From Tardiphaga sp. vice304 (lineage in GTDB: Bacteria > Pseudomonadota > Alphaproteobacteria > Rhizobiales > Xanthobacteraceae), in assembly GCF_007018905.1 (NCBI RefSeq), contig NZ_CP041402.1, positions 1,414,001 to 1,478,000 on the forward strand: a stretch of 64,000 bases of DNA. Reading direction: 5' to 3'. How positions within the stretch are numbered: position 1 is the first letter of the stretch; each line of letters begins with the position of its first letter. Below the pieces are notes generated by a model. It was not told the DNA's origin and did no database searches. It saw nothing but the letters and a program-made list of their open reading frames with translations. The position numbers and the translations under genes are program-made. Below are positions 8,289-18,069 of the stretch, in pieces.

Positions 8289-8833
8289 CACTGGCCCGCG
8301 GGATTGACCTGAAACGTGGGCGTCTCGTGGGCTTCGATCGTGACGGCATCGGCGTGTTGAAGCGTAGTCTGTTCGTTCGATACGGTCACCCCGGTCGTGC
8401 CATCGAGCGACAGCACGATGGCAACGTCATCGCCGTCGAAACGACAATCCATCGGATGCGTGATGCGTATCACGCGATGCCCGAACCGCCCGCGCCGCGT
8501 CATGACATTGAGGTCGGTGATCTCGCCGGCCAGCAGTCGCGCGGTGGTCGGCGTGTCGCCCGGGAAGCTGAGCGGTGCGGACTCGCAGCCAAGGACGACA
8601 GCGGCTTGTTCGCCGATTTTCAGCTCCATACCGCTGCCCTGAATCACTGCCAGCGTGCGGTCGATGCCGTCGAACATCGAGAACGGCCCATCGGTCGCTA
8701 CCTCGGCCATGCTGATACGCCAGTCGAACGACTCCAGCGATGCGCCGGCCGGGCCGATCGCGATCTCCGTGGTCGAGCCGCCGCCGTTCTTCCACGGCAT
8801 CGCCAGTCGGTCGGAGGCGCGGAGAAGACGCAC
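8252..8833 (-). CDS. hutD: HutD family protein
   Basis: 193-residue cupin-like protein of the HutD family. The N-terminal MPWKNGGGSTTEIA block is characteristic, as are the DWRISMAEV and FDGIDRTLAV blocks. HutD is often found in hut operons and has been proposed to limit or tune hut activity rather than catalyse a pathway step. It is the last gene of hutI-hutU-hutD, separated from hutU by only 4 bp, so it is cotranscribed. Confidence 0.87.
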   Translation of the reverse strand: MRLLRASDRLAMPWKNGGGSTTEIAIGPAGASLESFDWRISMAEVATDGPFSMFDGIDRTLAVIQGSGMELKIGEQAAVVLGCESAPLSFPGDTPTTARLLAGEITDLNVMTRRGRFGHRVIRITHPMDCRFDGDDVAIVLSLDGTTGVTVSNEQTTLQHADAVTIEAHETPTFQVNPAGQCYLIWLSSALTA

Positions 8834-8837
8834 GGGG

Positions 8838-10502
8838 CTACGTCAGGCTCGGCAGGTCGAGACTATTCTCGCGCGCGCTCTCGATCGCGAGATCGTAGCC
8901 AGCGTCCGCATGGCGCATCACGCCGGTCGCCGGATCATTCCACAGCACGCGGCCGATCCGCGCGGCGGCTTCCGGCGTGCCGTCGGCGACGATCACCATG
9001 CCGGCATGCTGCGAAAAGCCCATGCCGACGCCGCCGCCATGGTGCAGCGACACCCAGGTCGCACCCGACGCGCAATTCAGGAGCGCGTTGAGCAGCGGCC
9101 AGTCGGATACCGCGTCGGAGCCGTCCTGCATCGCTTCGGTTTCGCGGTTCGGCGAGGCGACCGAGCCGGAATCGAGATGATCGCGGCCGATCACCACCGG
9201 CGCCTTCAGCTCGCCACTCGCCACCATCTCGTTGAAGGCAAGCCCTAGCCGATGGCGGTCGCCGAGGCCGACCCAGCAGATCCGCGCCGGCAGGCCCTGA
9301 AACGAGATGCGCTCGCGCGCCATGTCGAGCCAGTGATGCAGCGCCTTGTTGTCGGGCAGCAGCTCCTTCACCTTGGCGTCGGTCTTGTAGATGTCCTCCG
9401 GATCGCCGGAGAGCGCGGCCCAGCGGAACGGGCCGATGCCGCGGCAGAACAGCGGGCGGATATAGGCCGGCACGAACCCGGGGAAATCGAACGCGTCGGA
9501 GACGCCTTCTTCCAGCGCCATCTGGCGGATGTTATTGCCGTAGTCGACGACCGGAATGCCCATGCGGTGGAAGTCCAGCATGGCGCGGACATGTTCGGCC
9601 ATCGACGCGCGTGCGGCTTTGGCGACGCTTGCGCCATCGGTCGCGCGGCGGCGTTCCCACTCGTCGGTGGTCCAGCCCTTCGGCAGATAGCCGTTGACGG
9701 GATCGTGCGCCGAGGTCTGGTCGGTGACGGCATCGGGGCGGACGCCGCGGCGGACCAGTTCGGGGAATATGTCGGCGGCATTGCCGAGCAGGCCGACCGA
9801 GACCGGCTTTCCGTCGCGCGCGGCCTGCGCCATCATCTCCAGCGCCTCGTCGAGATTGGCAGCCTGCTTGTCGAGATAGCGGGTGCGCAGCCGCATCTCA
9901 ATCCGCGACGGCTGGCATTCCACGGCGAGCATCGAAGCGCCGGCCATCACCGCCGCCAGCGGCTGCGCGCCGCCCATCCCGCCGAGCCCGGCGGTCAAGA
10001 TCCACTTGCCCTTGAGCGAGCCGCCAAAGTGCTGGCGGCCCATCTCGACGAAGGTTTCGTAGGTGCCCTGCACGATTCCCTGCGAGCCGATATAGATCCA
10101 CGAGCCGGCCGTCATCTGGCCGTACATCATCAGGCCCTTGCGATCGAGCTCGTTGAAATGCTCCCAGGTCGCCCAGTGCGGCACCAGGTTCGAGTTGGCG
10201 ATCAGCACGCGCGGCGCGTCGGCATGGGTCTTGAACACGCCGACCGGCTTGCCGGACTGGATCAGCAGCGTCTCGTCGCCTTCGAGCCGCTTGAGCGTGG
10301 CGACGATGCGATCGAAACTCTCCCAGTCGCGCGCGGCGCGGCCGATGCCGCCATAGACGACGAGTTCGCCGGGCTTCTCGGCGACATCCGGATCGAGGTT
10401 GTTCATCAGCATCCGCAGCGGCGCTTCGGTCAGCCAGGATTTGGCGGAAAGCTCGCTGCCATGCGCGGCGCGGACGACGCGTTCATTATCGGTGCGGGTC
10501 AT
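8838..10502 (-). CDS. hutU: Urocanate hydratase
   Basis: 554-residue NAD+-dependent urocanase, normal family length. It converts urocanate to 4-imidazolone-5-propanoate, step two of histidine degradation. Typical blocks are seen: [10 protein letters not shown], a [21 protein letters not shown] run, the NAD-binding [12 protein letters not shown] and the conserved cysteine in [15 protein letters not shown]. It lies 21 bp behind hutI on the minus strand and 4 bp before hutD. The first enzyme of the pathway (HutH) is not in the window. Confidence 0.95.
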   Translation of the reverse strand: MTRTDNERVVRAAHGSELSAKSWLTEAPLRMLMNNLDPDVAEKPGELVVYGGIGRAARDWESFDRIVATLKRLEGDETLLIQSGKPVGVFKTHADAPRVLIANSNLVPHWATWEHFNELDRKGLMMYGQMTAGSWIYIGSQGIVQGTYETFVEMGRQHFGGSLKGKWILTAGLGGMGGAQPLAAVMAGASMLAVECQPSRIEMRLRTRYLDKQAANLDEALEMMAQAARDGKPVSVGLLGNAADIFPELVRRGVRPDAVTDQTSAHDPVNGYLPKGWTTDEWERRRATDGASVAKAARASMAEHVRAMLDFHRMGIPVVDYGNNIRQMALEEGVSDAFDFPGFVPAYIRPLFCRGIGPFRWAALSGDPEDIYKTDAKVKELLPDNKALHHWLDMARERISFQGLPARICWVGLGDRHRLGLAFNEMVASGELKAPVVIGRDHLDSGSVASPNRETEAMQDGSDAVSDWPLLNALLNCASGATWVSLHHGGGVGMGFSQHAGMVIVADGTPEAAARIGRVLWNDPATGVMRHADAGYDLAIESARENSLDLPSLT

Positions 10503-10523
10503 GGTGCATTCCTCGGCGAGAGA

Positions 10524-11744
10524 TCAGCGGGTTGTAGTCTGGCCGTGCCAGACCCGGGCGTGCAGCGGATTAAAGCCCATGCGGTAGACCAGCTCGGCCG
10601 GGCGCTCGATGTCCCAGATCGCGAGGTCGCAGAACTTGCCGGCTTCGATGCTGCCGGTGTCATCGAATACGCCGAGCGCACGCGCGGCCTCCCGCGTGGC
10701 GCCGGCGATGCATTCATCGATGGTGAGGCGAAACAGCGTCGCGCCCATGTTCATCGCCAGCAGCAGCGAGGTCATCGGCGAGGTGCCGGGATTCGAATCG
10801 GTGGCGAGCGCAATGTTGACGCCGTGGCGGCGCATCGCCGCGATCGGTGGCAATTGCGTTTCGCGAATGAAGTAATAGGCGCCGGGCAGCACCACGGCCA
10901 CCGTGCCGGCTTTCGCCATCGCGGCGACGCCGTCGTCATCGCAGAATTCGAGATGGTCGGCAGACAGCGCGCCAAACTTTACGGCGAGAGCAGCGCCATG
11001 CAGGTTGGAGAGCTGGTCGGCATGCAGCCTGACCGGGAGCCCGAGCTCGCGGGCCCTGGCAAACACCTGCGCGGTCTCCTCGACCGAAAATGCGATGCCC
11101 TCGCAGAACGCATCCACCGCATCGGCCAGGCCTTCGCCGGCGATGGCCGGCAGCATCGTGGCGCACAGCGCGTCGATATAGCCGGCGCTGTTGCCCTTCA
11201 TCTCCGGCGGAATCGTGTGGGCGCCGAGAAACGTCGTGCGCACCGAGACCGGCCGCAGTTCGCCGAGCTGTCGCGCCGCCTGCAATTGGCGGCGCTCGGT
11301 GGCGAGTTCGAGGCCGTAGCCGGATTTGATCTCGATCGTCGTGACACCTTCGGCGATCAGCGCATCGAGCCGCGGAAGTGCGGCGGCAACCAGTTGTTCA
11401 GTGCTGGCCTCGCGCGTCGCCTTGACGGTCGATACGATGCCGCCGCCCGCGCGCGCGATTTCTTCGTAAGAGGCGCCGGCCAGGCGGCGTTCGAATTCAT
11501 GGGCGCGGTTGCCGCCGTAAACGAGATGGGTGTGGCAGTCGATCAGGCCGGGCGTGATCCAGCGGCCATCGCAATCGGTGCGATCCGTTGCGTTAAACAC
11601 CGGCGCGTCGCTGGCCGGACCGGCATAGACGATGCGGCCGTCGCGGGCGGCAATTACGCCGTCTTCGATTAGGCCGAGGCCCTCGCGCGATGGCGCCAGC
11701 GTGGCGATGCGGCAATGATGCCAGAGGTGGTCGACGTCTGTCAT
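10524..11744 (-). CDS. hutI: Imidazolonepropionase
   Basis: 406-residue amidohydrolase-superfamily enzyme that opens imidazolonepropanoate to N-formimino-L-glutamate. Metal-site blocks: [10 protein letters not shown] (HxH), LHADQLSN and ATDSNPG. First gene of the leftward hut operon; its start lies 61 bp from the start of the divergent hutF, so both promoters must sit in 11745-11805. Confidence 0.94.
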   Translation of the reverse strand: MTDVDHLWHHCRIATLAPSREGLGLIEDGVIAARDGRIVYAGPASDAPVFNATDRTDCDGRWITPGLIDCHTHLVYGGNRAHEFERRLAGASYEEIARAGGGIVSTVKATREASTEQLVAAALPRLDALIAEGVTTIEIKSGYGLELATERRQLQAARQLGELRPVSVRTTFLGAHTIPPEMKGNSAGYIDALCATMLPAIAGEGLADAVDAFCEGIAFSVEETAQVFARARELGLPVRLHADQLSNLHGAALAVKFGALSADHLEFCDDDGVAAMAKAGTVAVVLPGAYYFIRETQLPPIAAMRRHGVNIALATDSNPGTSPMTSLLLAMNMGATLFRLTIDECIAGATREAARALGVFDDTGSIEAGKFCDLAIWDIERPAELVYRMGFNPLHARVWHGQTTTR

Positions 11745-11805
11745 GGGCGCGTGATATGGGTTTGGGCAGGAGCTGTCCAGCGCTTCAATATCAGCGGAGA
11801 TCTCT

Positions 11806-13161
11806 GTGGCCGCCCTCTTTTTCGATCAGGCGCTGCTGCCGGACGGCTGGGCGCGCGACGTGCGGCTAACGATCGCGGCGGGACGGCTGCAGGCCGTCGA
11901 GACGCAAACGACACCGCGGCCCGGCGACGAGCGCCACGCGACCGGCCTTCCCGGCATGCCCAATCTGCACAGCCACGCCTTCCAGCGCGGCATGGCGGGC
12001 CTCGCCGAAATCCGCGGCGCCACGGCCGACAGTTTCTGGACCTGGCGCGAGGTGATGTATCGCTTCGTCGGCCGCATGACGCCGGACGATATCGAGGCGG
12101 TGGCGGCGCAGGCCTTCGTCGAGATGCTGGAAGCCGGTTTTTCGCGCGTCGGCGAATTCCATTACATCCATCACGACATTTCCGGCGCGCCCTATGGCAA
12201 CATCGCCGAACTGGCGGAACGGATCGCCGCCGCCGCCACCGTGACGGGCATCGGCCTGACGCTGCTGCCGGTGTTCTATGCCCATGCTGGCTTCGGCGGG
12301 CAGGCGCCGAACGAAGGGCAGCGGCGATTCATCAACGATCTCGATGGCTTTGCGAAACTGCTGGAGGCCAGCCGCGGCGCCGTGGCGGGCGTGCCCGGTG
12401 CCGTGCTCGGCGTCGCACCGCATTCGCTGCGGGCGGTGACGCCGGAACAGCTCGCCGCGGTGGCAAGTCTGGGCGATGGCCCGATCCACATCCACATCGC
12501 CGAGCAGACCCGCGAGGTCGAGGATTGCCTCGCCTGGAGCGGACAGCGTCCGATCGACTGGCTGATGGAGCACGCCGCGGTGGATCGCCGCTGGTGCCTG
12601 ATCCACGCCACGCATGCCACGCCAGATGAAATTCGCCGGATGGCGCAGAGCGGCGCGGTGGCCGGCCTGTGCCCGGTCACCGAGGCCAATCTCGGCGACG
12701 GCACCTTTGAAGCGCCGGACTTCCTGGGGCAGGGCGGCGCGTTCGGCATCGGTACCGATTCCAACGTGCTGATCGGCGTCAGCGACGAATTGCGCCAGCT
12801 CGAATATTCGCAGCGGCTGGCGTGGCGGATCCGCAACGCGGTCACCGGCGCGTTGCCATCGACCGGCCGCACCCTGTTCGACGGCGCGCTGAACGGCGGA
12901 TCGCAGGCGCTGGGCGTTGGGGCGGCCGGACTGCTCGAAGGCGCCTCCGCCGATATCGTCGCGCTCGACGGGGACAACGCTGCCTTGGTCGCACGCGACG
13001 GCGACGCCATCCTCGACAGTTTTGTCTTTGCGGCCCGCCGCTCGCCCGTCGACGCCGTCTGGGTGCGCGGCCAGCTTCTGGTCAGCGACGGCCGCCATCA
13101 CGCGGCGGAGCCGATCGCGCGACGGTTTCGCGCCACTCTGGAACGGCTGCTGCGCGCATAA
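11806..13161 (+). CDS. hutF: Formimidoylglutamate deiminase
   Basis: 451-residue amidohydrolase that converts formiminoglutamate to N-formylglutamate and ammonia in the five-step histidine route. Metal-binding blocks: [22 protein letters not shown] and GIGTDSN. It starts at GTG 11806 behind GGAGATC; no better ATG is in frame. The presence of hutF implies that HutG (formylglutamate deformylase) acts next, but no HutG family gene is in the window. Confidence 0.9.
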   Translation: MAALFFDQALLPDGWARDVRLTIAAGRLQAVETQTTPRPGDERHATGLPGMPNLHSHAFQRGMAGLAEIRGATADSFWTWREVMYRFVGRMTPDDIEAVAAQAFVEMLEAGFSRVGEFHYIHHDISGAPYGNIAELAERIAAAATVTGIGLTLLPVFYAHAGFGGQAPNEGQRRFINDLDGFAKLLEASRGAVAGVPGAVLGVAPHSLRAVTPEQLAAVASLGDGPIHIHIAEQTREVEDCLAWSGQRPIDWLMEHAAVDRRWCLIHATHATPDEIRRMAQSGAVAGLCPVTEANLGDGTFEAPDFLGQGGAFGIGTDSNVLIGVSDELRQLEYSQRLAWRIRNAVTGALPSTGRTLFDGALNGGSQALGVGAAGLLEGASADIVALDGDNAALVARDGDAILDSFVFAARRSPVDAVWVRGQLLVSDGRHHAAEPIARRFRATLERLLRA

Positions 13162-13341
13162 CTCCTGACCGCAAAACGGGCATGCGCGACAAAAACTGGC
13201 AACGACTGCACGGGCGGCGCGCTCGACGCCGCTGTCGTCGCGCGATACATCTAACGCCGTTGCGGCCGTTGATGCGGCTCGCGCCCGCCCGAAGACCATG
13301 CCGCCGCCTGACGATTCTCATTCTCCAAACGGGACAATTTG

Positions 13342-14271
13342 ATGCGTATTCTCACCGTCGCCGCCGCCCAGCTGGGCCCGATCCAGAAGGCCGAGAGCCG
13401 CGAATCCGTTGTGCAGCGGATGCTGGCGCTGCTCGAACAGGCCAAGGCGAAAGGCGCCGATCTGGTGGTCTATCCGGAATTGGCCCTGACGACGTTCTTC
13501 CCGCGCTATTACATGACCGACCAGAAAGAGGTCGATACCTGGTTCGAGTCGGAAATGCCGAACGCCGTGGTACAGCCGTTGTTCGATGCGGCCGCTGCGG
13601 CCAATATTGCGCTGTCGATCGGCTATGCCGAACTGACGCCGGACGGGCATCATTTCAACACCCAGATCCTGACCGACCGCACCGGCAAGATCGTCGGCAA
13701 GTATCGCAAGATCCATCTGCCGGGCCATGTCGAGTTCGACACCGAGCGCGCCTTCCAGCATCTGGAGAAGCGCTATTTCGAGCCGGGCGATCTCGGCTTC
13801 CCGGTGTTCCGCGCGCTCGACGGCATTTTCGGCATGATGGTGTGCAACGATCGGCGCTGGCCGGAATCCTACCGCGTGATGGGCCTGCAGGGCGTCGAGA
13901 TGATCGTGCTGGGCTACAACACGCCGTCGGTGAATTCGCAGAAGCCGCAGGAAGGCCCGGAGCAGCGGCTGTTTCATAACCGTCTGTCGGTGCAGGCGGG
14001 CGCCTACCAGAATTCGACCTTCGTGGTCGCGGTCGCCAAGGCCGGCGACGAGGACGGCTTCCCGCTGATCGGCGGCAGCCTGATCGTCGATCCCGACGGC
14101 GTCATCGTGGCCGAAGCCGAGACCGAGGGCGACGAGCTGCTGGTCCATGCCTGCGACCTCGACGATACGAAGTTCGGCAAGAAGACCATCTTCGACTTCG
14201 AGCGCCACCGCCGCCCCGAGCACTATGGCCGCATCACCTCGCAGGTCGGCGTGATCCTGCCGTCGGAGTAG
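13342..14271 (+). CDS. N-carbamoyl-D-amino acid hydrolase
   Basis: 309-residue nitrilase-superfamily amidase. The catalytic triad is visible: E46 (YPELALTTFF), K123 (KYRKIHLPGH) and C168 (MMVCNDRRW). The flanking text, including QHLEKRYFEPGD and the final RHRRPEHYG, is close to known D-carbamoylases, which release D-amino acids from N-carbamoyl-D-amino acids. The TTG at 13339 is one codon ahead; ATG 13342 is preferred. It is followed by a hairpin and a convergent racemase gene; a hydantoinase gene lies 0.8 kb further on. Confidence 0.85.
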   Translation: MRILTVAAAQLGPIQKAESRESVVQRMLALLEQAKAKGADLVVYPELALTTFFPRYYMTDQKEVDTWFESEMPNAVVQPLFDAAAAANIALSIGYAELTPDGHHFNTQILTDRTGKIVGKYRKIHLPGHVEFDTERAFQHLEKRYFEPGDLGFPVFRALDGIFGMMVCNDRRWPESYRVMGLQGVEMIVLGYNTPSVNSQKPQEGPEQRLFHNRLSVQAGAYQNSTFVVAVAKAGDEDGFPLIGGSLIVDPDGVIVAEAETEGDELLVHACDLDDTKFGKKTIFDFERHRRPEHYGRITSQVGVILPSE

Positions 14272-14290
14272 GGCGAGCGTTGCTCTATCC

Positions 14291-14317
14291 TCACCTCTCC
14301 CCGGCGGGGAGAGGTGA
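14291..14317. terminator. Bidirectional terminator hairpin
   Basis: A 12-bp perfect stem (14291-14302 with 14306-14317, TCACCTCTCCCC and its complement) with a GGC loop lies between two convergent genes. No T-run. It probably ends transcripts from both sides. Confidence 0.55.
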
Positions 14318-14338
14318 TCCGCACGTTGCTGCGCGTTC

Positions 14339-14998
14339 CTACTGAAACATCACCACACCCAGCGCCATCGCCACCGCGGCCTGCGTCGGATCGATCACCG
14401 GCACGCCGAGTTCTTGCTCCAGCGCCTTGCGATGCCGGGCCATCCCCGCGCAGCCCATCACCACCGCATTGGCGCCGTCGCGGTCGATCAGTTCGCGGCC
14501 GACGCTGACCATGCGCGCCAGCGTGCCCTCGCCGGCGGCGGTTTCGGCGACGGTCATGTCGAGCGGGCGTTCGCCGGCGAGGCGGTCCATCAGGCCCATC
14601 TGCCGCAGATACCGCATGTGGCGGCCGATCGAACGCTGCGCCACTGCGATCACGCCGAAGCGGTCGCCGCGCGACAGCGCCGTCAGCACGCCGGACTCGG
14701 CGATGCCGAACACCGGCCGCGACGTCGCCTCGCGGCAGACCTGCAGGCCGGGGTCGGAATAGCAGGCGATCACGAAGGCATCGGCCGAATTGTCCGCCGC
14801 CACCAGCCGGCGCAGCGGCATCACCGCGCTTTCGAGGTCCGCCTGCGTCTCGACGCCGAACGGACCTTCCGCCATCGTGACGCATTCGATCTCCGGGCCG
14901 TCGTCGAAGCCGATCGGCCGCAGCGCCTCGGCCAGATTGAGTGTCACCTGCGGATTTGAATTCGGGTTGATTACGAGAATCTTCTTGCGCCTGCTCAT
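14339..14998 (-). CDS. Asp/Glu/hydantoin racemase family protein
   Basis: 219-residue protein starting at ATG 14998. Both catalytic cysteines of the cofactor-independent racemase family are present: C79 (VIACYSDPG) and C183 (VVMGCAGMA). The N-terminus ILVINPNSN is typical of hydantoin racemases. With the hydantoinase and D-carbamoylase next door, racemisation of 5-substituted hydantoins is the simplest reading; maleate isomerase or aspartate racemase-like activity is possible. It diverges from the hydantoinase with 63 bp between starts. Confidence 0.82.
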   Translation of the reverse strand: MSRRKKILVINPNSNPQVTLNLAEALRPIGFDDGPEIECVTMAEGPFGVETQADLESAVMPLRRLVAADNSADAFVIACYSDPGLQVCREATSRPVFGIAESGVLTALSRGDRFGVIAVAQRSIGRHMRYLRQMGLMDRLAGERPLDMTVAETAAGEGTLARMVSVGRELIDRDGANAVVMGCAGMARHRKALEQELGVPVIDPTQAAVAMALGVVMFQ

Positions 14999-15061
14999 GC
15001 CGGGCTCCTTGTCAGGGCGGCAGTATTGCCGGAAAGTGCTGCGCATCAAAGCGTTCAGTGA

Positions 15062-16540
15062 ATGGAGCCTGATTTGTCCGATTCGATCTACGATCTCGTC
15101 ATCCGCGGTGGCACGGTGGCCACGTCGAGCGATGTGTTTGCCGCCGACGTCGGCATTATCGGCGAAACCATCGTGGCGATCGGCAGCGGCCTGCCGGCCG
15201 GCAAGACCGAGATCGACGCGCGCGGCAAGCTGGTTCTGCCGGGCGGTGTCGATGCCCATGCCCATATCGAGCAGCTGTCCGCCGCCGGCATCATGAACGC
15301 GGACAGCTTCGAGAGCGCGACGAAATCGGCGGCGTTCGGCGGCACTACCAGCGTGATCTGTTTTGCCGCCCAACATGTCGGCATGGACGTGCGCGAGGTG
15401 GTGACCGATTACACCGCGCTGGCGAAGCGCGGCGCGACGATCGACTACGCCTTTCACATCATCGTCTCGGATGTCACCGACAAGGTGATCGTCGAGGACA
15501 TTCCCGCTCTGGTGGCCGAGGGCTTCTCGTCGATCAAGATCTTCATGACCTACGACCGGCTCCGGGTCGAGGACGAGAAGCTGCTCGATATCCTCGCTGC
15601 GGCGCGCGATGCCAAGGCGCTGGTCTGCGTTCACGCTGAAAATCACGGCATCATCTCGTGGATGGTGAAGCGATTGACCGAGCGCGGCTATACCGCGCCA
15701 AAATACCACCCTGTCAGCCATGCGAGGCTGTCGGAATCCGAGGCCTTCACGCGACTGATCGCATTCAGCGAATTGCTCGACCAGCCGATCATGATCTTCC
15801 ACGTCTCGACCCGCGAGGGTGCGGCCGTGATCCGCGAGGCGCGCGGCCGCGGCGTGAAAGTGTTCGCTGAGACCTGTCCGCAATATCTGTTCCTCACCGC
15901 GGACGATCTCGACAAGCCCGGCGCGGAGGGCGCGAAATGGATGTGCAGCCCGCCAGCGCGCACGACGGACGACCAGGACGCGCTGTGGCGCGCGCTCGAA
16001 CTTGGCGACCTGCAACTGGTGTCGTCGGACCACGCGCCGTACCGCTTCGACGATACCGGCAAGCTGCGCGCCGGCCCGAACCCGAGCTTCAAGCAGATCG
16101 CCAACGGCCTGCCGGGTCTGGAGACGCGGCTGCCGCTGTTGTTCGATGCGATGGTGTCGAACGGCCGGCTCGGCCTGTCGAAATTCGTCGAACTGACCTC
16201 GACGGCGCCGGCGCAGATCTACAACCTGCCGGGCAAGGGCTCGATCGCGATCGGCAAGGACGCCGACATCGCGATCTGGGACCGCGTGCGCGAGGTCACG
16301 CTGACCGATGCGATGATGCACGACAAGACCGGCTTCACGCCCTATGTCGGCCGCACCATCACCGGATGGCCGGAAACCGTGCTGCTGCGCGGTCGGGTGC
16401 TGGTCGAAGGCGATCGCTTTGCGGGCCAGCCGGGGGACGGTCGCCTGATGCTGCGCGAAGGGGGCGCCGCCGCGGCACCTGGCGGCCGGCGGGTCGCGGA
16501 GATGGACCCGGCGCGCAACTTCGGCGCCGAATTGCTATAG
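15062..16540 (+). CDS. Dihydropyrimidinase / D-hydantoinase
   Basis: 492-residue cyclic amidohydrolase. Visible active-site blocks are HAHIEQL (HxH metal ligands), the SSIKIFMTYD lysine expected to be carboxylated, CVHAENHG, IFHVSTREG and VSSDHAPY. It opens hydantoins or dihydropyrimidines to N-carbamoyl amino acids, feeding the D-carbamoylase at 13342. The HxH block reads GGVDAHAHIEQLSAAG, differing from the common GGIDVHTHLDMP, so substrate preference may differ. The C-terminus is a little longer than in many homologues. Confidence 0.87.
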   Translation: MEPDLSDSIYDLVIRGGTVATSSDVFAADVGIIGETIVAIGSGLPAGKTEIDARGKLVLPGGVDAHAHIEQLSAAGIMNADSFESATKSAAFGGTTSVICFAAQHVGMDVREVVTDYTALAKRGATIDYAFHIIVSDVTDKVIVEDIPALVAEGFSSIKIFMTYDRLRVEDEKLLDILAAARDAKALVCVHAENHGIISWMVKRLTERGYTAPKYHPVSHARLSESEAFTRLIAFSELLDQPIMIFHVSTREGAAVIREARGRGVKVFAETCPQYLFLTADDLDKPGAEGAKWMCSPPARTTDDQDALWRALELGDLQLVSSDHAPYRFDDTGKLRAGPNPSFKQIANGLPGLETRLPLLFDAMVSNGRLGLSKFVELTSTAPAQIYNLPGKGSIAIGKDADIAIWDRVREVTLTDAMMHDKTGFTPYVGRTITGWPETVLLRGRVLVEGDRFAGQPGDGRLMLREGGAAAAPGGRRVAEMDPARNFGAELL

Positions 16541-16620
16541 AGCGGGTTCGGCCAAGCATGCGGCCGGGCGTTTGCCGCCCGGTGGCCGCGCTTCAGGATG
16601 ATTGCGAGACGCTGGTGCAG

Positions 16621-17241
16621 ATGCAAACTCCCGTTCCCGACCGGGCGCCCACACCGAGGCGCCTGATCGTCGGCATCACCGGCGCATCAGGGGCGATCTA
16701 CGGCGTCCGGTTGCTGAGACTGCTGCAGCCCTTGATGATCGAGACGCGTCTCGTGGTCAGCCCGTCGGCGAAAATCACGCTGGCGGAGGAAATGGACTTG
16801 CTTGTGTCCGACCTCGGCGATCTCGCCTACGTCGTGCATCAGGCCGACAATATCGGCGCCGCGATTTCCAGCGGTTCGTTCAAAACCCTCGGCATGGTGA
16901 TCGCGCCGTGTTCGATGCGATCGCTGGCGGAGATCGCCACCGGCGTGACGTCGTCGCTGGTGACGCGCGCGGCCGATGTCGTGCTGAAGGAACGCCGCCG
17001 GCTGGTGCTGATGGTGCGCGAGGCGCCGCTGCACCTCGGCCATCTGCGCTCGATGATCGCCGTCGCCGAGATCGGCGCCATCATCTATCCGCCGGTGCCG
17101 ACGTTTTATGCCCGGCTGGAGAGCCTGGAGCAGGTGGTCGATCACACGCTCGGCCGCGTCCTCGACCTGTTCGACATCACGACCGATGTAGTCAGCCGTT
17201 GGCTCGGACTGGCGCCGGACGAGGTTGGCGGGCTGCCGTGA
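16621..17241 (+). CDS. ubiX: UbiX-type flavin prenyltransferase
   Basis: 206-residue flavoprotein of the UbiX/Pad1 family, which makes prenylated FMN for UbiD-type decarboxylases. Signature text: VGITGASGAIYGVRLL, a conserved serine block (VSPSAKITL), APCSMRSLAEIATG and REAPLHLGHLR. ATG 16621 was chosen; an in-frame ATG at 16558 would add 21 residues of low-complexity text. It follows the hydantoinase by 80 bp in the same direction. No UbiD partner is in the window, so it may serve ubiquinone synthesis generally. Confidence 0.87.
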   Translation: MQTPVPDRAPTPRRLIVGITGASGAIYGVRLLRLLQPLMIETRLVVSPSAKITLAEEMDLLVSDLGDLAYVVHQADNIGAAISSGSFKTLGMVIAPCSMRSLAEIATGVTSSLVTRAADVVLKERRRLVLMVREAPLHLGHLRSMIAVAEIGAIIYPPVPTFYARLESLEQVVDHTLGRVLDLFDITTDVVSRWLGLAPDEVGGLP

Positions 17242-17265
17242 TCGGCAGGCCGGCGGCGTTGCCCG

Positions 17266-17988
17266 TCAGCCGCTTGCTTTGCTGTCTTCCGGCGAATCCA
17301 TGTAGTGGCCCGACCAGTTATCGACGAGGCAGATATGGTCGTGCACCTCTCTGACGCCGTCGATGATTTCGGCCGCGACCACCGCGGCGCGGCGGGCGCG
17401 GTCGTCACTGATGCGGCCATGCAAGTGCACGACGCCGTTGCGGACGGTCACCTGCACGCCGATCGGGCGCCACTCGGCCGCATCATAGGTGCGCAACAGG
17501 CGCGCACGGATATCATCATCATCCGCGGTCGGTTGGGGGATTTCCTTGGCCATGCTCGCAAAGGCCTGCAGCAAATTGGACCTCGTCACGATGCCCACCA
17601 GCCGGCCTTGCTGCATCACCGGCAGGCGCTTGATACGATGCCGCTCCATCAGCGAGACCAGCTCGTCCATCTCGGTTTGCTCATCGACGGAGATCGCGGG
17701 GCGGGTCATGACGTCCTCGACCCTGCGACCGCTCTCGGCCACATATTCATTCGCCAGCCGTCCCGGGCTTGCGAGGAATTGCAGCCAGCGCGGTCGCTTG
17801 CGCTGCGTCCCGATCTCGGAGCGCCGCAGAAAATCGCTTTCCGAAACGATCCCGAGCAATTCACCGGCACCGCCTGTGACGGGCAATCCGCTGACGCGAT
17901 GTTTCAGCATTATATCGGCGGCGTCGAGTATCGAGGTCTCGGGAGACACCGCGATGACGTGACGGGTCATGATCTGTTCAGCGCGCAT
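17266..17988 (-). CDS. CBS-domain protein with C-terminal BON domain
   Basis: 240 residues. Two CBS motifs occupy about residues 1-60 and 90-145 (paired blocks VSGLPVTGG...LGIVSESDFL and IKRLPVMQQG...VGIVTRSNLL). A BON-like domain follows at about 170-225 (VQVTVRNGVVHLHGRISD). CBS pairs bind adenine nucleotides and BON domains are linked to membrane or ligand association. This combination is frequent in rhizobia and usually annotated only by domain. It runs opposite to and away from the histidine kinase gene. Confidence 0.82.
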   Translation of the reverse strand: MRAEQIMTRHVIAVSPETSILDAADIMLKHRVSGLPVTGGAGELLGIVSESDFLRRSEIGTQRKRPRWLQFLASPGRLANEYVAESGRRVEDVMTRPAISVDEQTEMDELVSLMERHRIKRLPVMQQGRLVGIVTRSNLLQAFASMAKEIPQPTADDDDIRARLLRTYDAAEWRPIGVQVTVRNGVVHLHGRISDDRARRAAVVAAEIIDGVREVHDHICLVDNWSGHYMDSPEDSKASG

Positions 17989-18069
17989 GGCAACCTCTGA
18001 TCTTGTGGCCAGATACTAGATCCCGTCCGGCCACCAACCTTTGATCTGGCGCAAGAGGAAGGAATAGCG

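Noticed and set aside
5694..8291. Very long open frame on the minus strand antisense to btaA and the M20 gene
   Set aside because: High-GC third-position artefact: the text is rich in Arg, His, Gln and Asp with no domain, while the opposite strand encodes well-recognised proteins.
9252..11672. Long plus-strand open frame antisense to hutU and hutI
   Set aside because: Shadow of the hut genes in a GC-rich genome; no ribosome site and no recognisable domain.
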